Shown in pieces: positions 8,412 through 17,100 of a DNA stretch of 60,220 bases. A model generated the notes under the pieces. It did not search any database and had not been told where the DNA came from. It saw only the letters and a list, made by a program, of their open reading frames with translations. The stretch lies in assembly GCA_910585435.1 (NCBI GenBank), contig CAJUEJ010000002.1, positions 165,018 to 225,237 on the forward strand, in the 5' to 3' direction. The first letter of the stretch is position 1, and each line of letters begins with the position of its first letter. The DNA comes from an uncultured Hungatella sp. (GTDB lineage Bacteria; Bacillota; Clostridia; Lachnospirales; Lachnospiraceae). The translations under genes were made by a program, and so were the position numbers.

Positions 8412-9938
8412 TTACTGCGCGTTCATCTCCTCCAAAACCTTCCCAATATTATACATCTCCGACTCACTCTTATACCTAGCAAGCCCCTCTTCCACAGTCA
8501 TATCCCCCATAATAATCTTAGCAACCACTTCCTCCTTCAAAGCCTGCAGATCCGCCTTCACCTTCGTCAGCGTTTCAGACACCGGAAGCACCTGTTTCTT
8601 CTTCCCATACTCATTAATAATCGCCAAAGAATCCGTCACCGGCTGAGCAATCTCCACCTTCTTATCCGTCAATTCCATAGGAGCAATCCCAAGCCAGGGA
8701 GTAATCCATGCCTTCTGCAGCGTCTCCTCCGGATTGGACAATGTAGGAAGCTGCTTAATATACTCCCCATCCTGCTCCCAGTGAAGCCCTTCCACGCCAT
8801 TCTGGAACAGCACCTGTCCCTCCTTGCCATCATTCATATACTCCAGGAAATACTTAAACAAAGACTCCACCTGCTCCTGAGGCAGCCGCCCATTAATACA
8901 ATAAATATTCGGCGTAGAAAACTCATACACAGCCCCCTCAATGGGAGGAATCGCCACAACCTCAGCCTCCGGCACATTCTGCTGCACACGCTCCAGAAGC
9001 GTCTTGCCCCACAATCCGCCCCAATAATTAAACACACCCACACTGCCGGCATACCACTGGTCACGGCAGTTAGAAGTGGTATTGGTAATCAGCTCCGTAT
9101 CCACAAGCCCCTCCGCATAAGCCGCCTGCAGATTGGTAAGAGCCTGAACCATGCCCTCCTCAGACATACCATCCACCCATTTGCCATCCCGGACCACAAA
9201 ATCCTGGGTAGCCCCAAGGAAGAACTCCGGCAGATTAATAGACAGCGTCGCCGCCCCCTTGCCAGGAGCCGTCACCGGAACCTTGCACTCTGGAATCTCA
9301 TTCTTAAACCGCCGCAGCATCTCAATATACTCATCATACGTCTTGGGAATGTCCATCCCCAGCCGGTCCAGCCAGTCCTTCCTCACATACGTCACAGCAC
9401 CCGACGGAGTCTCCTGGGGAATCCCATAAATCCTTCCATTCAACGTAATAGACTCCCACATCTCCGGGTCCACCTTCCCATACAACTCAGACCCCTTAAT
9501 CAAATCCGTCAAATCCGCAATGGCATTCTGCTTGGCATACACCGCCAGGTTCTCCCCATTCAAATCAAACACATCCGGAACCGTATCCGAAGCAAACGAA
9601 AGCTCCAGCATCTGCTTATACTCATTATTGGAAATAATATTCAAATTCATCTTAATCCCGGTCAGACGCTCAAACTCCTCAGCCCACTGCGCCGTACCAT
9701 TCTCCTCATTCAGCCCCGTATGTACCATCCACGTAATGCTGGCCGGCTTTCCAACCTCTCCCGAAGCCGATGCCTGCCCATCCCCGGAAGCTCCCTGGGT
9801 CTGGCCTCCTGCCTGGGTCTCATTCTGCGCCTGGGTCTGCCCCCCCGTACCGCTTCCATCCCCCACACATCCAGACAAAAGCGAAACCGCCATAGCCGCC
9901 GTCAAAACCGCTGCCGCTGTCCTCTTAAATCTTCTCAT
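8412..9938 (-). CDS. Sugar ABC transporter substrate-binding lipoprotein (CUT1, LplA-like)
   Basis: Captures an oligosaccharide at the cell surface and delivers it to the two adjacent permeases. 508 residues from the ATG at 9938, chosen because AAAGGAGGAG lies just upstream; an in-frame ATG 7 codons earlier lacks this. The signal peptide ends in lipobox LLSGC with C24 as lipidation site, followed by a Gly/Gln/Ser/Thr-rich linker to about residue 60. The rest is an extracellular solute-binding protein fold (family 1). No ATPase gene is present in the operon, which is usual for CUT1 systems that share an MsmX-type ATPase. The substrate is probably pectic oligosaccharide, inferred from the GH28/GH43/esterase genes downstream. 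Confidence 0.9.
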   Translation of the reverse strand: MRRFKRTAAAVLTAAMAVSLLSGCVGDGSGTGGQTQAQNETQAGGQTQGASGDGQASASGEVGKPASITWMVHTGLNEENGTAQWAEEFERLTGIKMNLNIISNNEYKQMLELSFASDTVPDVFDLNGENLAVYAKQNAIADLTDLIKGSELYGKVDPEMWESITLNGRIYGIPQETPSGAVTYVRKDWLDRLGMDIPKTYDEYIEMLRRFKNEIPECKVPVTAPGKGAATLSINLPEFFLGATQDFVVRDGKWVDGMSEEGMVQALTNLQAAYAEGLVDTELITNTTSNCRDQWYAGSVGVFNYWGGLWGKTLLERVQQNVPEAEVVAIPPIEGAVYEFSTPNIYCINGRLPQEQVESLFKYFLEYMNDGKEGQVLFQNGVEGLHWEQDGEYIKQLPTLSNPEETLQKAWITPWLGIAPMELTDKKVEIAQPVTDSLAIINEYGKKKQVLPVSETLTKVKADLQALKEEVVAKIIMGDMTVEEGLARYKSESEMYNIGKVLEEMNAQ

Positions 9939-9975
9939 AACAAACTCCTCCTTTATCATATAAACATTATCATCA

Positions 9976-10857
9976 TTAACCCTTCACCGCTCCAAGAGTA
10001 ATCCCCTTGGTAAAATACTTCTGCACAAACGGATAAATAATCAAAAACGGGAACACCACCACAATAACCACCGCACTCTTTAACATTTCCTGAGACATAG
10101 ACAGTGTGGCCGCATTACCCGAGATACCGTCATTCAGAATCAAATCCCGTATCTTCACCTGGAAATTCTTCCAGTCCGGATTGGTAATATAAAGAATAAA
10201 ATGCATGTACTCATTCCAGAACCCTACCGCAATAAACAATCCGATGGTAGCCAGCGCCGGCTTCGACAGAGGAAGCACCACCCGGAAAAACGTATCCATA
10301 GGCGTACACCCGTCCAACTCCGCTGCCTCATACAAAGACTCCGGAATGGTGGCAAAAAAGCTTTTCATCAGAATCATATTGTAGGCACTCAGCCCACAGG
10401 GAATAATCACCGCAATCAGATTGTTCATCAGATGCAGATTCCGGATATTCAGATACGTAGGAATCATGCCCCCTGAAAACAACATGGTAAACAAGATAAA
10501 ATTCGAACAGAACTTATGCCCCGGCATATTCTTCTGAATCAGCACATAGGCCCCCATGGTAGTCAGAAGAAGTCCCACAAACGTCCCCAGCACCGTGGTA
10601 AACACCGACACCAAAAACGGACGATACAGCGTCTGATTGCTGAGAATCATCTTATACGCCATAAAATCCACTACCTTCGGCCACAGCCGGATGCCATACG
10701 CCGTAGGGTCCACCGAATCCACAAACACCTTCAAAAGCGGAATCACCATCACTGCCATCAGCAAAATCAGGAAAATATAGGTGACAATCAGAAACACCGC
10801 ACGCCCTCTGTGTCCCGGCTTAAAAGAAATTTTTTCTCTCTCCGCTGAAGTCTCCAT
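9976..10857 (-). CDS. Sugar ABC transporter permease (LplC/YtcP-like)
   Basis: 293-residue inner-membrane subunit of a CUT1 importer with about six hydrophobic helices. The EAA loop for contact with the ATPase is visible (EAAELDGCTPMDTFFRVVLP, about residues 182-201). The ATG overlaps the stop of the preceding permease by one base (TAATG), indicating translational coupling, and the binding-protein gene follows 37 bases after its stop. The family is known from oligosaccharide uptake in Bacillus (YtcP, LplC). Confidence 0.93.
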   Translation of the reverse strand: METSAEREKISFKPGHRGRAVFLIVTYIFLILLMAVMVIPLLKVFVDSVDPTAYGIRLWPKVVDFMAYKMILSNQTLYRPFLVSVFTTVLGTFVGLLLTTMGAYVLIQKNMPGHKFCSNFILFTMLFSGGMIPTYLNIRNLHLMNNLIAVIIPCGLSAYNMILMKSFFATIPESLYEAAELDGCTPMDTFFRVVLPLSKPALATIGLFIAVGFWNEYMHFILYITNPDWKNFQVKIRDLILNDGISGNAATLSMSQEMLKSAVVIVVVFPFLIIYPFVQKYFTKGITLGAVKG

Positions 10858-11798
10858 TACAACACCCCTTCCCCATTGATTTTCTCACTGGCCTTGTTGG
10901 CAATAAACACCAGCATAACCGACACCACTGATTTAAACAAACCAGCAGCCGTAGACAATCCATAATCCGCACTGGTAATACCCAGACGGTAGACAAACGT
11001 CTCCAGAACATCCGACACACCCAGAACCATAGAATTCTGCAGAACCCATACGGAATCAAACAGATTCAGCACCTTAGCCAGATTCAGAATAAACACCACC
11101 AGAATCGTCCCTGAAATCGCCGGCAGCGTAATAAAAAACACACGCTGGAGCCTGGAAGCCCCATCAATTCTGGCCGCCTCGTGCATCCCCTGGTCCACGC
11201 CGGCCAGAGCCGCAATAAACGTGATAGTCCCCCATCCGGTTTCCTTCCACCGGTTAATCACATAGAACACCGGCCTCCACCACTTCTCATTAGCCAGGAA
11301 ATAGATAGGCTCCCCACCCAGCATAGTAATCAGCTGATTGACAATCCCGTTCTTCGGCGACAAAAACATGGTAAAAATAGAAGCAACCACCACCCAGGAA
11401 ATAAAATGGGGGATGTAGATTACTGTCTGCGTCACCTTCCGAAACCTTACAGACTTAATTTCATCAATCAAAAGCGCCAGCCCCACGCTGAACACCATAC
11501 TCAAAATCAGGTTCACAATACTAATCTGAAGCGTGTTCTTAAACGCCCTCCAGAACGCCGGACTCTGAAACAACGTTTTAAAATTCTCAAATCCGACAAA
11601 CACCGGCTCCGTAAACGGCGTGTACTCCGTAAACGCATACAGAATCCCGGCCATTGGGAAATACGCAAACAAAAGCGTACATAAAAATACCGGAAAAAAC
11701 ATGGCATAAAACCAGCGGTAATGGTATATCTGCGTGCGAAGAGGCACAGAACTGGCAGAACCCCTGCCAGCCGCCTGCTTTCTTCCCTTTTTGCTCAT
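10857..11798 (-). CDS. Sugar ABC transporter permease (LplB/YteP-like)
   Basis: 313-residue inner-membrane subunit, first gene of the transporter operon. It has a basic N terminus of about 30 residues, six predicted helices and the EAA loop EAARIDGASRLQRVFFITLP. The ATG at 11798 follows AAGGAGGAGG. The gene lies downstream of a long non-coding leader with several hairpins and a plausible promoter near 12162-12190. The LplB/YteP subfamily pairs with LplC/YtcP permeases and large lipoproteins, as here. Confidence 0.93.
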   Translation of the reverse strand: MSKKGRKQAAGRGSASSVPLRTQIYHYRWFYAMFFPVFLCTLLFAYFPMAGILYAFTEYTPFTEPVFVGFENFKTLFQSPAFWRAFKNTLQISIVNLILSMVFSVGLALLIDEIKSVRFRKVTQTVIYIPHFISWVVVASIFTMFLSPKNGIVNQLITMLGGEPIYFLANEKWWRPVFYVINRWKETGWGTITFIAALAGVDQGMHEAARIDGASRLQRVFFITLPAISGTILVVFILNLAKVLNLFDSVWVLQNSMVLGVSDVLETFVYRLGITSADYGLSTAAGLFKSVVSVMLVFIANKASEKINGEGVL

Positions 11799-11818
11799 GA
11801 CGCATCCTCCTCCTTAAC

Positions 11819-11984
11819 TTACTATGAAAGTCTCGAATCCTCACGGTAGGTCTGCGCACTTGCTGCGCTGACCGTACAGCGCCGGAATGCCGTTTTTGCA
11901 TTCCGTGTGCATCCCCCGGAGGGTTCATAGTAAACCCCTTTCATTCATCGTGGTGCCGGAAAAGCGGCATAGGGGTTTACTATG
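11819..11984 (-). promoter_or_regulatory. Cluster of hairpins with alternative pairing in the leader
   Basis: TTACTATGAA (11819-11828) is the exact reverse complement of TTCATAGTAA (11924-11933). The latter overlaps CATAGTAAACCCCT (11926-11939), which is also the exact reverse complement of AGGGGTTTACTATG (11971-11984). The middle segment can therefore pair with either flank but not both. Two further stems lie inside: GGAATGC/GCATTCC (11884-11904) and an ACGGT...ACCGT stem near 11840-11873. The layout could be an attenuator, or two adjoining palindromic repeats. Confidence 0.6.
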
Positions 11985-12161
11985 TATTCCCCAAACCTTT
12001 CCTGCCCCACCCTTACAGACGCTTTTCCCTTATACGCAGGCACAAAAGAAACTCCGAAAATACATTCATTATTTCGAGTACCCTTAAAAACCCTCCACGC
12101 CCCCCGTCGGCGGCTCATGTTCCCCGGCACTCCTCCTATACATTCCGGAACTATAAGTTCC

Positions 12162-12190
12162 CCTATAGCATACCATCCCATCCCCGACAA
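12162..12190 (-). promoter_or_regulatory. Promoter for the sugar transporter operon
   Basis: Minus strand: -35 TTGTCG (12190-12185), 17-base spacer, -10 TATAGG (12167-12162) preceded by TGC, an extended -10. It lies just downstream of the regulator's terminator and upstream of the permease genes, as expected for a target promoter of the adjacent AraC-type regulator. Confidence 0.55.
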
Positions 12191-12227
12191 AATAAGGGGC
12201 ACTTTTTCATACGTGAAAAAATGTTCT

Positions 12228-12264
12228 AAAAAAAGAACCATTCTTCCTCTCCGAAAAATGGTTC
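12228..12264 (-). terminator. Rho-independent terminator of the AraC-type regulator
   Basis: On the minus strand GAACCATT...AATGGTTC forms a stem followed directly by seven T residues, 30-70 bases past the regulator's stop. Confidence 0.85.
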
Positions 12265-12295
12265 CCTTTCCCACAAAATCCTTATATACCAGCAC

Positions 12296-14542
12296 TTACA
12301 GCCCCCTGGCCTCCTTAGGGCTCATACCCCGGACACGCTTAAACGCCCGCCGGAAGGACTGGACACTGTTGTACCCCACCATCTCCGACACCTGGTTCAC
12401 GGTGAGAGACTTGTCCAACAGCAGCTCACAGGCCTTATTAATGCGCACCTGTTCCAGAAAATCCCCGAAGTTTACTCCTGCCTGCTCCTTAAACACCCCG
12501 GATAAATACCCCTCAGACAGCTGGTACAACGTCCCCACCTTGGCAAGCCCCAGGTCCGCATCACTGTAATGCTCCCTCAGATACTCCATAATCTCCTCAA
12601 TCAGCTGCCCCTTCCGTATCCGCTTCCTCTCCCCATTCTCACTGCAGACCATCCGGCAGAGCTGGCGGTAACGGTTGAAATACTCCTGCTTCGAAATCTC
12701 CGGAGCCATCAAAACCTCATTCAGGCTGATGACCGCTTCTGTGGCAGAGGTCTCCGATTTCTGCACACCGGCAAGGATATCCGCCAGCTCCCGGCTCAGC
12801 TTTAAAAACTGGGAACGGCTCAGCTGCCGATTTGTACAGTTTTCTCGCTCTAACAGCTCTAAAAGCTCATCGGCCTCTCTTCTCTGCCCGGAGCTGATAG
12901 ACTCCACCAGCCTTTCCCGGGCAGCCTGAGGAAGATAATATTCCTCCACATTCACAAGGCTGGAATTATAACTTACCACCGGATACTGCTGGCTCACATG
13001 CTCCAGCGCAATTCTGGCTTCCTCCAGAGAACGCCAGATTAACGTCAGGTCCTCACAGGGTTCGCCGATTCCCCAGCTGACCTCCACCTGGCACTCTTTC
13101 CTCATCCAATCCCTGGAATTTTCAATTATCTGGCGGCAGTCTTCTCCTATATCATTGAGAGAGAAAATTGCCATAACCGTCTTATAATTCCGCTTATGGA
13201 ACCAAACGTTCCGCTGCCAGTGCCTGCTTACATAGTCTTCCAGCAGTTTGGAGATAACATGGCCCTCATTTAAAGTCTGTTCATCTACCATATAAATATC
13301 GTTTCCGGAAAAAATCTGGAACAAAGCAACCTGGCAGACCTGCCCCTCAATCTGGATGCCCGCCTTCCGGGCCGCCAGCCTGATTTGCTCCTCATTGCCA
13401 TACTCCGCCTGAAGAAGGTCCTGAAAAAAAGCCACCTGCATAAACGGCTTCTCCCTCTCCAGCTTCTCCAGAACCTCCTGATGGTTGGTCACCAGCCTTG
13501 TCACCGCCGTCCCCAGGTTCTGATACGTATAGCTCTCCCCTCCGTTGGCAGACAAAATCCGAAACACCTCATTAATCGGCCTTCCCTTCCACACCGCCAT
13601 GAGAATCGAATACACGATTCCCCCCAGAACCGCCACCACAGACAGCACTGTCACCAGAGTCTTCAATAACCCCAGCTGATACATAGCCTGCTTCTCCGGC
13701 ACCGCCAGCACATACGTCCAATTTAAGCGGCTGTCCCGGACCGAAACCACCCCCAGCCCCTTCTGAGCCTGGAATTCATTCTCGTGAAGGGCCTCCATAT
13801 GGATGTCCGGAGTCACCTCCATGGTGTTGGAGGTCCAAAGAGGAGTTCCGCTCTGGTCCAAAATCTGCAGCATAACACCGTCATTCCGGTAAAAATTTTC
13901 AAAATCAAACATATCTTCCAGGACACGCTTGTTCATCCGATAGACAATCACGCCTCTGTTTTCCCCGTTTAAACTTCTGGAAAATGGAAATATGTATTCA
14001 AAGCTGTCCCCTGACTTATGGTATTCCGGATACCACAAAGCAGGAGATATGGTGCCGCTGCGCCACTCCTCCTCAGTTACTCCCCAGGTGCCCAGGTATT
14101 TGCGGAAAATCTCAGGCTGATAGTAGGTTCCGTCATACAGCACCAGATCCATTCCCTGAAAATAGATGTAGGCATCTCCCAAAAGCTCCATGTTCTGATA
14201 ATTTCCATACATGGAGAAATTGTCCAACGCCCCCATAGCCGTCATAATATATCCCCTGTCCCCCCGGTTCACATCCGCAAACGCCTGAATGTCGCTGTCC
14301 TGGGAGGTCTGCAGCGCCATATTCTCAATGGTCCTTAACTGATTTCCAATAATATCCGCACTATGCCCCAGCATATCAATCTGAGAATCCTTCAAATCAT
14401 TCTCCACAATCCGAAACGCCTTCTGAAACCCAAAGCTGATGATAAAAAGAGGAAACACCAGAATCAAAATATACGATACCAAAAACTGCAGGATAGAATT
14501 CTTCCAATATAATTGAACTAACTTTTTCATAAACGGTCTCAT
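12296..14542 (-). CDS. Membrane-bound AraC-family regulator with extracellular sensor
   Basis: 748 residues. An N-terminal membrane helix (about 15-36), an extracellular sensor region (about 40-290, Cache-like by layout), a second helix (about 292-314), a cytoplasmic linker region and a C-terminal HTH_18 DNA-binding domain (about 645-748, including LTVNQVSEMVGYNSVQSFRR). It probably senses a sugar outside the cell and activates the adjacent transporter and enzyme genes. Such one-component membrane AraC proteins (YtdP/YesS-type) commonly sit beside LplABC-type pectin loci. Start is uncertain: the ATG at 14542 abuts AAAAGG, while the ATG at 14530 is better spaced from the same site. The gene ends in its own terminator. 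Confidence 0.9.
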   Translation of the reverse strand: MRPFMKKLVQLYWKNSILQFLVSYILILVFPLFIISFGFQKAFRIVENDLKDSQIDMLGHSADIIGNQLRTIENMALQTSQDSDIQAFADVNRGDRGYIMTAMGALDNFSMYGNYQNMELLGDAYIYFQGMDLVLYDGTYYQPEIFRKYLGTWGVTEEEWRSGTISPALWYPEYHKSGDSFEYIFPFSRSLNGENRGVIVYRMNKRVLEDMFDFENFYRNDGVMLQILDQSGTPLWTSNTMEVTPDIHMEALHENEFQAQKGLGVVSVRDSRLNWTYVLAVPEKQAMYQLGLLKTLVTVLSVVAVLGGIVYSILMAVWKGRPINEVFRILSANGGESYTYQNLGTAVTRLVTNHQEVLEKLEREKPFMQVAFFQDLLQAEYGNEEQIRLAARKAGIQIEGQVCQVALFQIFSGNDIYMVDEQTLNEGHVISKLLEDYVSRHWQRNVWFHKRNYKTVMAIFSLNDIGEDCRQIIENSRDWMRKECQVEVSWGIGEPCEDLTLIWRSLEEARIALEHVSQQYPVVSYNSSLVNVEEYYLPQAARERLVESISSGQRREADELLELLERENCTNRQLSRSQFLKLSRELADILAGVQKSETSATEAVISLNEVLMAPEISKQEYFNRYRQLCRMVCSENGERKRIRKGQLIEEIMEYLREHYSDADLGLAKVGTLYQLSEGYLSGVFKEQAGVNFGDFLEQVRINKACELLLDKSLTVNQVSEMVGYNSVQSFRRAFKRVRGMSPKEARGL

Positions 14543-14757
14543 CCTTTTCGCCGCAAATTACTCTTCTAAAATCTATGTTACCATACAATCCAAGATTTTT
14601 CCATCCCCTTCCGGCACAACAAAAATCCTCCTGCATGCAGATTCCCCATTCTGATTGAGTCCCTCCCCGCATCTCAGTCTTTCATTGATTGCCCCCCTGT
14701 TGACCCTATGATAAAATTTAAAGCACAGATTAAAGCACAGAAAAGAACAGGAACATC
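14543..14757. other. Divergent intergenic region upstream of the regulator and metK
   Basis: No gene is seen here. It must hold the promoter of the regulator reading left. The only structured feature is an exact 12-bp tandem repeat (TTAAAGCACAGA twice, 14718-14741). The rest of the gap to metK holds that gene's promoter and riboswitch. Confidence 0.6.
14718..14741. repeat. Exact tandem 12-bp direct repeat
   Basis: TTAAAGCACAGA occurs twice back to back. It sits about 175 bases upstream of the regulator start and 17 bases upstream of the metK -35 box. Tandem direct repeats like this are typical AraC-family binding sites, so self-regulation of the divergent regulator is possible, but nothing proves it. 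Confidence 0.7.
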
Positions 14758-14786
14758 TTGACAAGTTCCTCCCAATTCAGTAAAAT
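14758..14786 (+). promoter_or_regulatory. Promoter of metK
   Basis: -35 TTGACA (14758-14763), 17-base spacer, -10 TAAAAT (14781-14786). Transcription would begin near 14793, about 30 bases before the riboswitch. Confidence 0.8.
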
Positions 14787-14824
14787 TATCTTGTAAGTTA
14801 AAATTGAAAAGTACGTAATTATCC

Positions 14825-14947
14825 CTTATTCAGAGTGATGGAGATACAAAGGATCTGTGAAGTCACGGCAACCCCGGGCCACTGGCAGCAAAGCCGCTGT
14901 CAGCCAGGAAGGAAGGTGCCAACCTGAGCGAGAAATCGAACGATAAG
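14825..14947 (+). ncRNA. SAM-I (S-box) riboswitch
   Basis: Conserved S-box core: P1 strands CTTATT and CGATAAG, the AGAG-GATGGAG segment, GTGAAGTCACGGCAACC, and GGAAGGTGCCAACCTGAGCG. It binds S-adenosylmethionine and lets the following terminator form when SAM is plentiful. Its position directly upstream of SAM synthetase fits feedback control. Confidence 0.95.
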
Positions 14948-14968
14948 AGGATTTGATTGCATGATATC

Positions 14969-15000
14969 AAGTCCGCAGTTCGCTACGGACTTTTCTTTTT
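14969..15000 (+). terminator. Riboswitch-controlled intrinsic terminator
   Basis: AAGTCCG and CGGACTT pair around CAGTTCGCTA, followed by TTCTTTTT. It is the expression platform of the SAM riboswitch, ending 47 bases before the metK start. Confidence 0.9.
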
Positions 15001-15047
15001 GCCTGTTACCCATAGATTAACGTATTGATTACATTAGGAGGAATTTT

Positions 15048-16235
15048 ATGGAGAAATTATTGTTTACCTCAGAATCTGTAACCGAAGGCCATCCGGATAA
15101 GATGTGCGACCAGATTTCCGACGCTATTCTGGATGCCATGCTGGAGCAGGACCCTATGAGCCGTGTGGCCTGTGAGACCGCTACCACCACTGGCATCGTC
15201 ATGGTTATGGGTGAGATTACCACCAAAGCATACGTGGATATCCAAAAGGTGGTTCGGGACACCATCCGTGAAATCGGTTACGACAAGGCCGAATACGGCT
15301 TTGACTGCAATACCTGCGGCGTTATCACTGCCATTGACGAGCAGTCTGCTGACATCGCCCTGGGTGTGGATAAGGCGCTGGAAGCCAAAGAAAACAAGAT
15401 GAGCGACGCAGAGATTGCTGCCATCGGCGCCGGTGACCAGGGTATGATGTTCGGCTATGCCAGCAACGAGACCCAAGAGTACATGCCCTACCCCATCGCC
15501 CTGGCCCACAAGCTTGCCCTGCAGCTTACCAAGGTCCGCAAGGACGGCACCCTTTCCTATCTCCGTCCCGACGGCAAGACCCAGGTGACCGTAGAATACG
15601 ATGAGGCCGGCAAGCCAGTCCGTCTGGACGCTGTGGTGCTTTCCACCCAGCATGACGGCGATGTAAGCCAGGAGCAGATACATAAGGACATCAGACAGTA
15701 TGTCTTTGACCCGGTTCTCCCCAGGGAGATGGTGGATGATGATACCAAATTTTTCGTAAATCCCACAGGACGCTTTGTCATCGGCGGCCCTCACGGCGAC
15801 AGCGGCCTTACAGGCCGTAAGATTATCGTAGATACCTACGGCGGATACGCCCGTCACGGCGGCGGTGCATTTTCCGGCAAGGACTGCACCAAGGTAGACC
15901 GCTCCGCAGCCTATGCAGCCAGATATGTGGCTAAGAATATTGTGGCCGCCGGCCTGGCCGACAAATGCGAGATCCAGCTGTCCTACGCCATCGGTGTGGC
16001 CCATCCTACCTCTGTCATGGTAGACACCTTTGGAACCGGAAAGCTGTCCAACGAAAAGCTGGTTGAAATTATCCGTGAGAATTTTGATTTGAGACCAGCC
16101 GGAATCATCAAGATGCTGGATCTGAGACGCCCCATCTACAAGCAGACTGCGGCCTACGGACATTTCGGAAGGACAGATCTGGATCTTCCCTGGGAGAAAT
16201 TAGACAAAGTAGAGCTTTTGAAGTCCTGTCTGTAA
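15048..16235 (+). CDS. metK: S-adenosylmethionine synthetase
   Basis: Makes SAM from methionine and ATP in the cytoplasm. 395 residues, the usual length. Visible signatures: GHPDKMCDQISDAILD with H15 near the N terminus, GAGDQGMMFGY in the middle, and GGGAFSGKDCTKVDRSAAY. The ATG has AGGAGG seven to eight bases upstream. It is monocistronic: promoter and SAM riboswitch upstream, intrinsic terminator downstream. Its codons are more GC-rich than those of its neighbours, as expected for a highly expressed gene. Confidence 0.98.
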   Translation: MEKLLFTSESVTEGHPDKMCDQISDAILDAMLEQDPMSRVACETATTTGIVMVMGEITTKAYVDIQKVVRDTIREIGYDKAEYGFDCNTCGVITAIDEQSADIALGVDKALEAKENKMSDAEIAAIGAGDQGMMFGYASNETQEYMPYPIALAHKLALQLTKVRKDGTLSYLRPDGKTQVTVEYDEAGKPVRLDAVVLSTQHDGDVSQEQIHKDIRQYVFDPVLPREMVDDDTKFFVNPTGRFVIGGPHGDSGLTGRKIIVDTYGGYARHGGGAFSGKDCTKVDRSAAYAARYVAKNIVAAGLADKCEIQLSYAIGVAHPTSVMVDTFGTGKLSNEKLVEIIRENFDLRPAGIIKMLDLRRPIYKQTAAYGHFGRTDLDLPWEKLDKVELLKSCL

Positions 16236-16276
16236 ACAGTATTTAGACACATAAACGTTTTTTCAGACGAAAGAAC

Positions 16277-16317
16277 AGCAGCCGTACCTTCCTCTCCGGA
16301 ATGGTACGGCTGCTTCT
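16277..16317 (+). terminator. Intrinsic terminator of metK, shared with lepB
   Basis: AGCAGCCGTACC pairs with GGTACGGCTGCT, followed by TTCTTTA. The convergent signal peptidase gene ends at 16318, so the hairpin can serve both directions. Confidence 0.85.
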
Positions 16318-16968
16318 TTATTCAATCTTTCCAATGCTGGGGAAATACCGGAACAAAACTTTCGCAACCATTTTATCTTCGCTGATATAGCTGTACCGCC
16401 AGAATCTGGCATCTGCAGAATAATTGCGGTTATCTCCCATCATAAAGTAGTGGCCCTCCGGCACTTCATAGTGAAGCTCCTTCGGCGTCTCCATCTCTTC
16501 CGGCAGGTAGGGCTCGTCCAGGGGAGTCTCCGAATTGTTCAGATACACATGGCCGTCTCTGATGTCAATGATATCCCCCGGCATGCCGATAACCCGCTTT
16601 ACATAGTATACTGTACTGTTCTTTTTATCCTCTCTGCCGCATACCGGGCAGACCCCCTCCGGGGTTTCCTGATACGAGATGCCGCATTCCTTACAGTCAT
16701 AGCCAAAAATAAAAATCGCCACATCATTGCGCTTCGGTTCTCCAAAACGGTAGGACAAGCGGGAGCCAATCACCCGGCTTCCGGCCATAATCGTATTCTC
16801 CATGGAAGAGCTGGGAACCCTGCTGTTGGCGATAATAAATGTATTCAGTACAAATGCAATAATCGCAGCCACTACAATAATCTGTATCCAGCTGATAATC
16901 TCCTCTTTCCAGTTGATCGGCTTTTTTTCCGTATCCCTTTTCAGTCTGTCTGAAACCTGATTTTTCAT
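16318..16968 (-). CDS. lepB: Signal peptidase I with inserted zinc-ribbon
   Basis: Cleaves signal peptides from exported proteins at the outer face of the membrane. 216 residues from the ATG at 16968, preferred because AGAAGGAT lies upstream; an ATG 10 codons earlier has no ribosome site. One membrane helix (about 27-48), catalytic S55 in PSSSM and K124 in YYVKRVIG, and the C-terminal GDNR box (MGDNRNYSADAR). Between the two catalytic boxes lie paired cysteines C92-x2-C95 and C107-x2-C110, forming a zinc-ribbon-like insert. Housekeeping gene, convergent with metK. Confidence 0.93.
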   Translation of the reverse strand: MKNQVSDRLKRDTEKKPINWKEEIISWIQIIVVAAIIAFVLNTFIIANSRVPSSSMENTIMAGSRVIGSRLSYRFGEPKRNDVAIFIFGYDCKECGISYQETPEGVCPVCGREDKKNSTVYYVKRVIGMPGDIIDIRDGHVYLNNSETPLDEPYLPEEMETPKELHYEVPEGHYFMMGDNRNYSADARFWRYSYISEDKMVAKVLFRYFPSIGKIE

Positions 16969-17100
16969 AAAATATCCATATCCTTCTTTCTGTCTCATAT
17001 TTTATTAGTGTAAAGGAGTTTCCCCGTTTCTGCAAGAGATTTTCGAAAAAGGTAAGAAAAGGTAAGAAATTTTTCAGATGTAGGTTACAGGGATTTTATG

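Larger units (their letters stand above)
11799..12295 (-). other. Non-coding leader of the transporter operon
   Basis: 497 bases between the AraC regulator and the first permease. In transcription order (right to left) it holds the regulator's terminator, a promoter, and then about 350 bases of 5' untranslated leader with at least three hairpins. The minus-strand open frames that cross it lack ribosome sites and run through the terminator, so I regard it as non-coding. Confidence 0.7.

Noticed and set aside
8334..10001. Long plus-strand frame opposite the binding-protein gene (555 codons)
   Set aside because: It begins inside the large palindrome, lacks a ribosome site and mirrors the lipoprotein and permease genes.
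11945..12295. Minus-strand frame of 116 codons between the AraC regulator and the permeases
   Set aside because: It runs through a clear intrinsic terminator and a promoter, has no ribosome site and no family resemblance.
15069..16163. Minus-strand frame of 364 codons opposite metK
   Set aside because: metK has promoter, riboswitch, ribosome site and all family motifs; the reverse frame is a codon-bias shadow.
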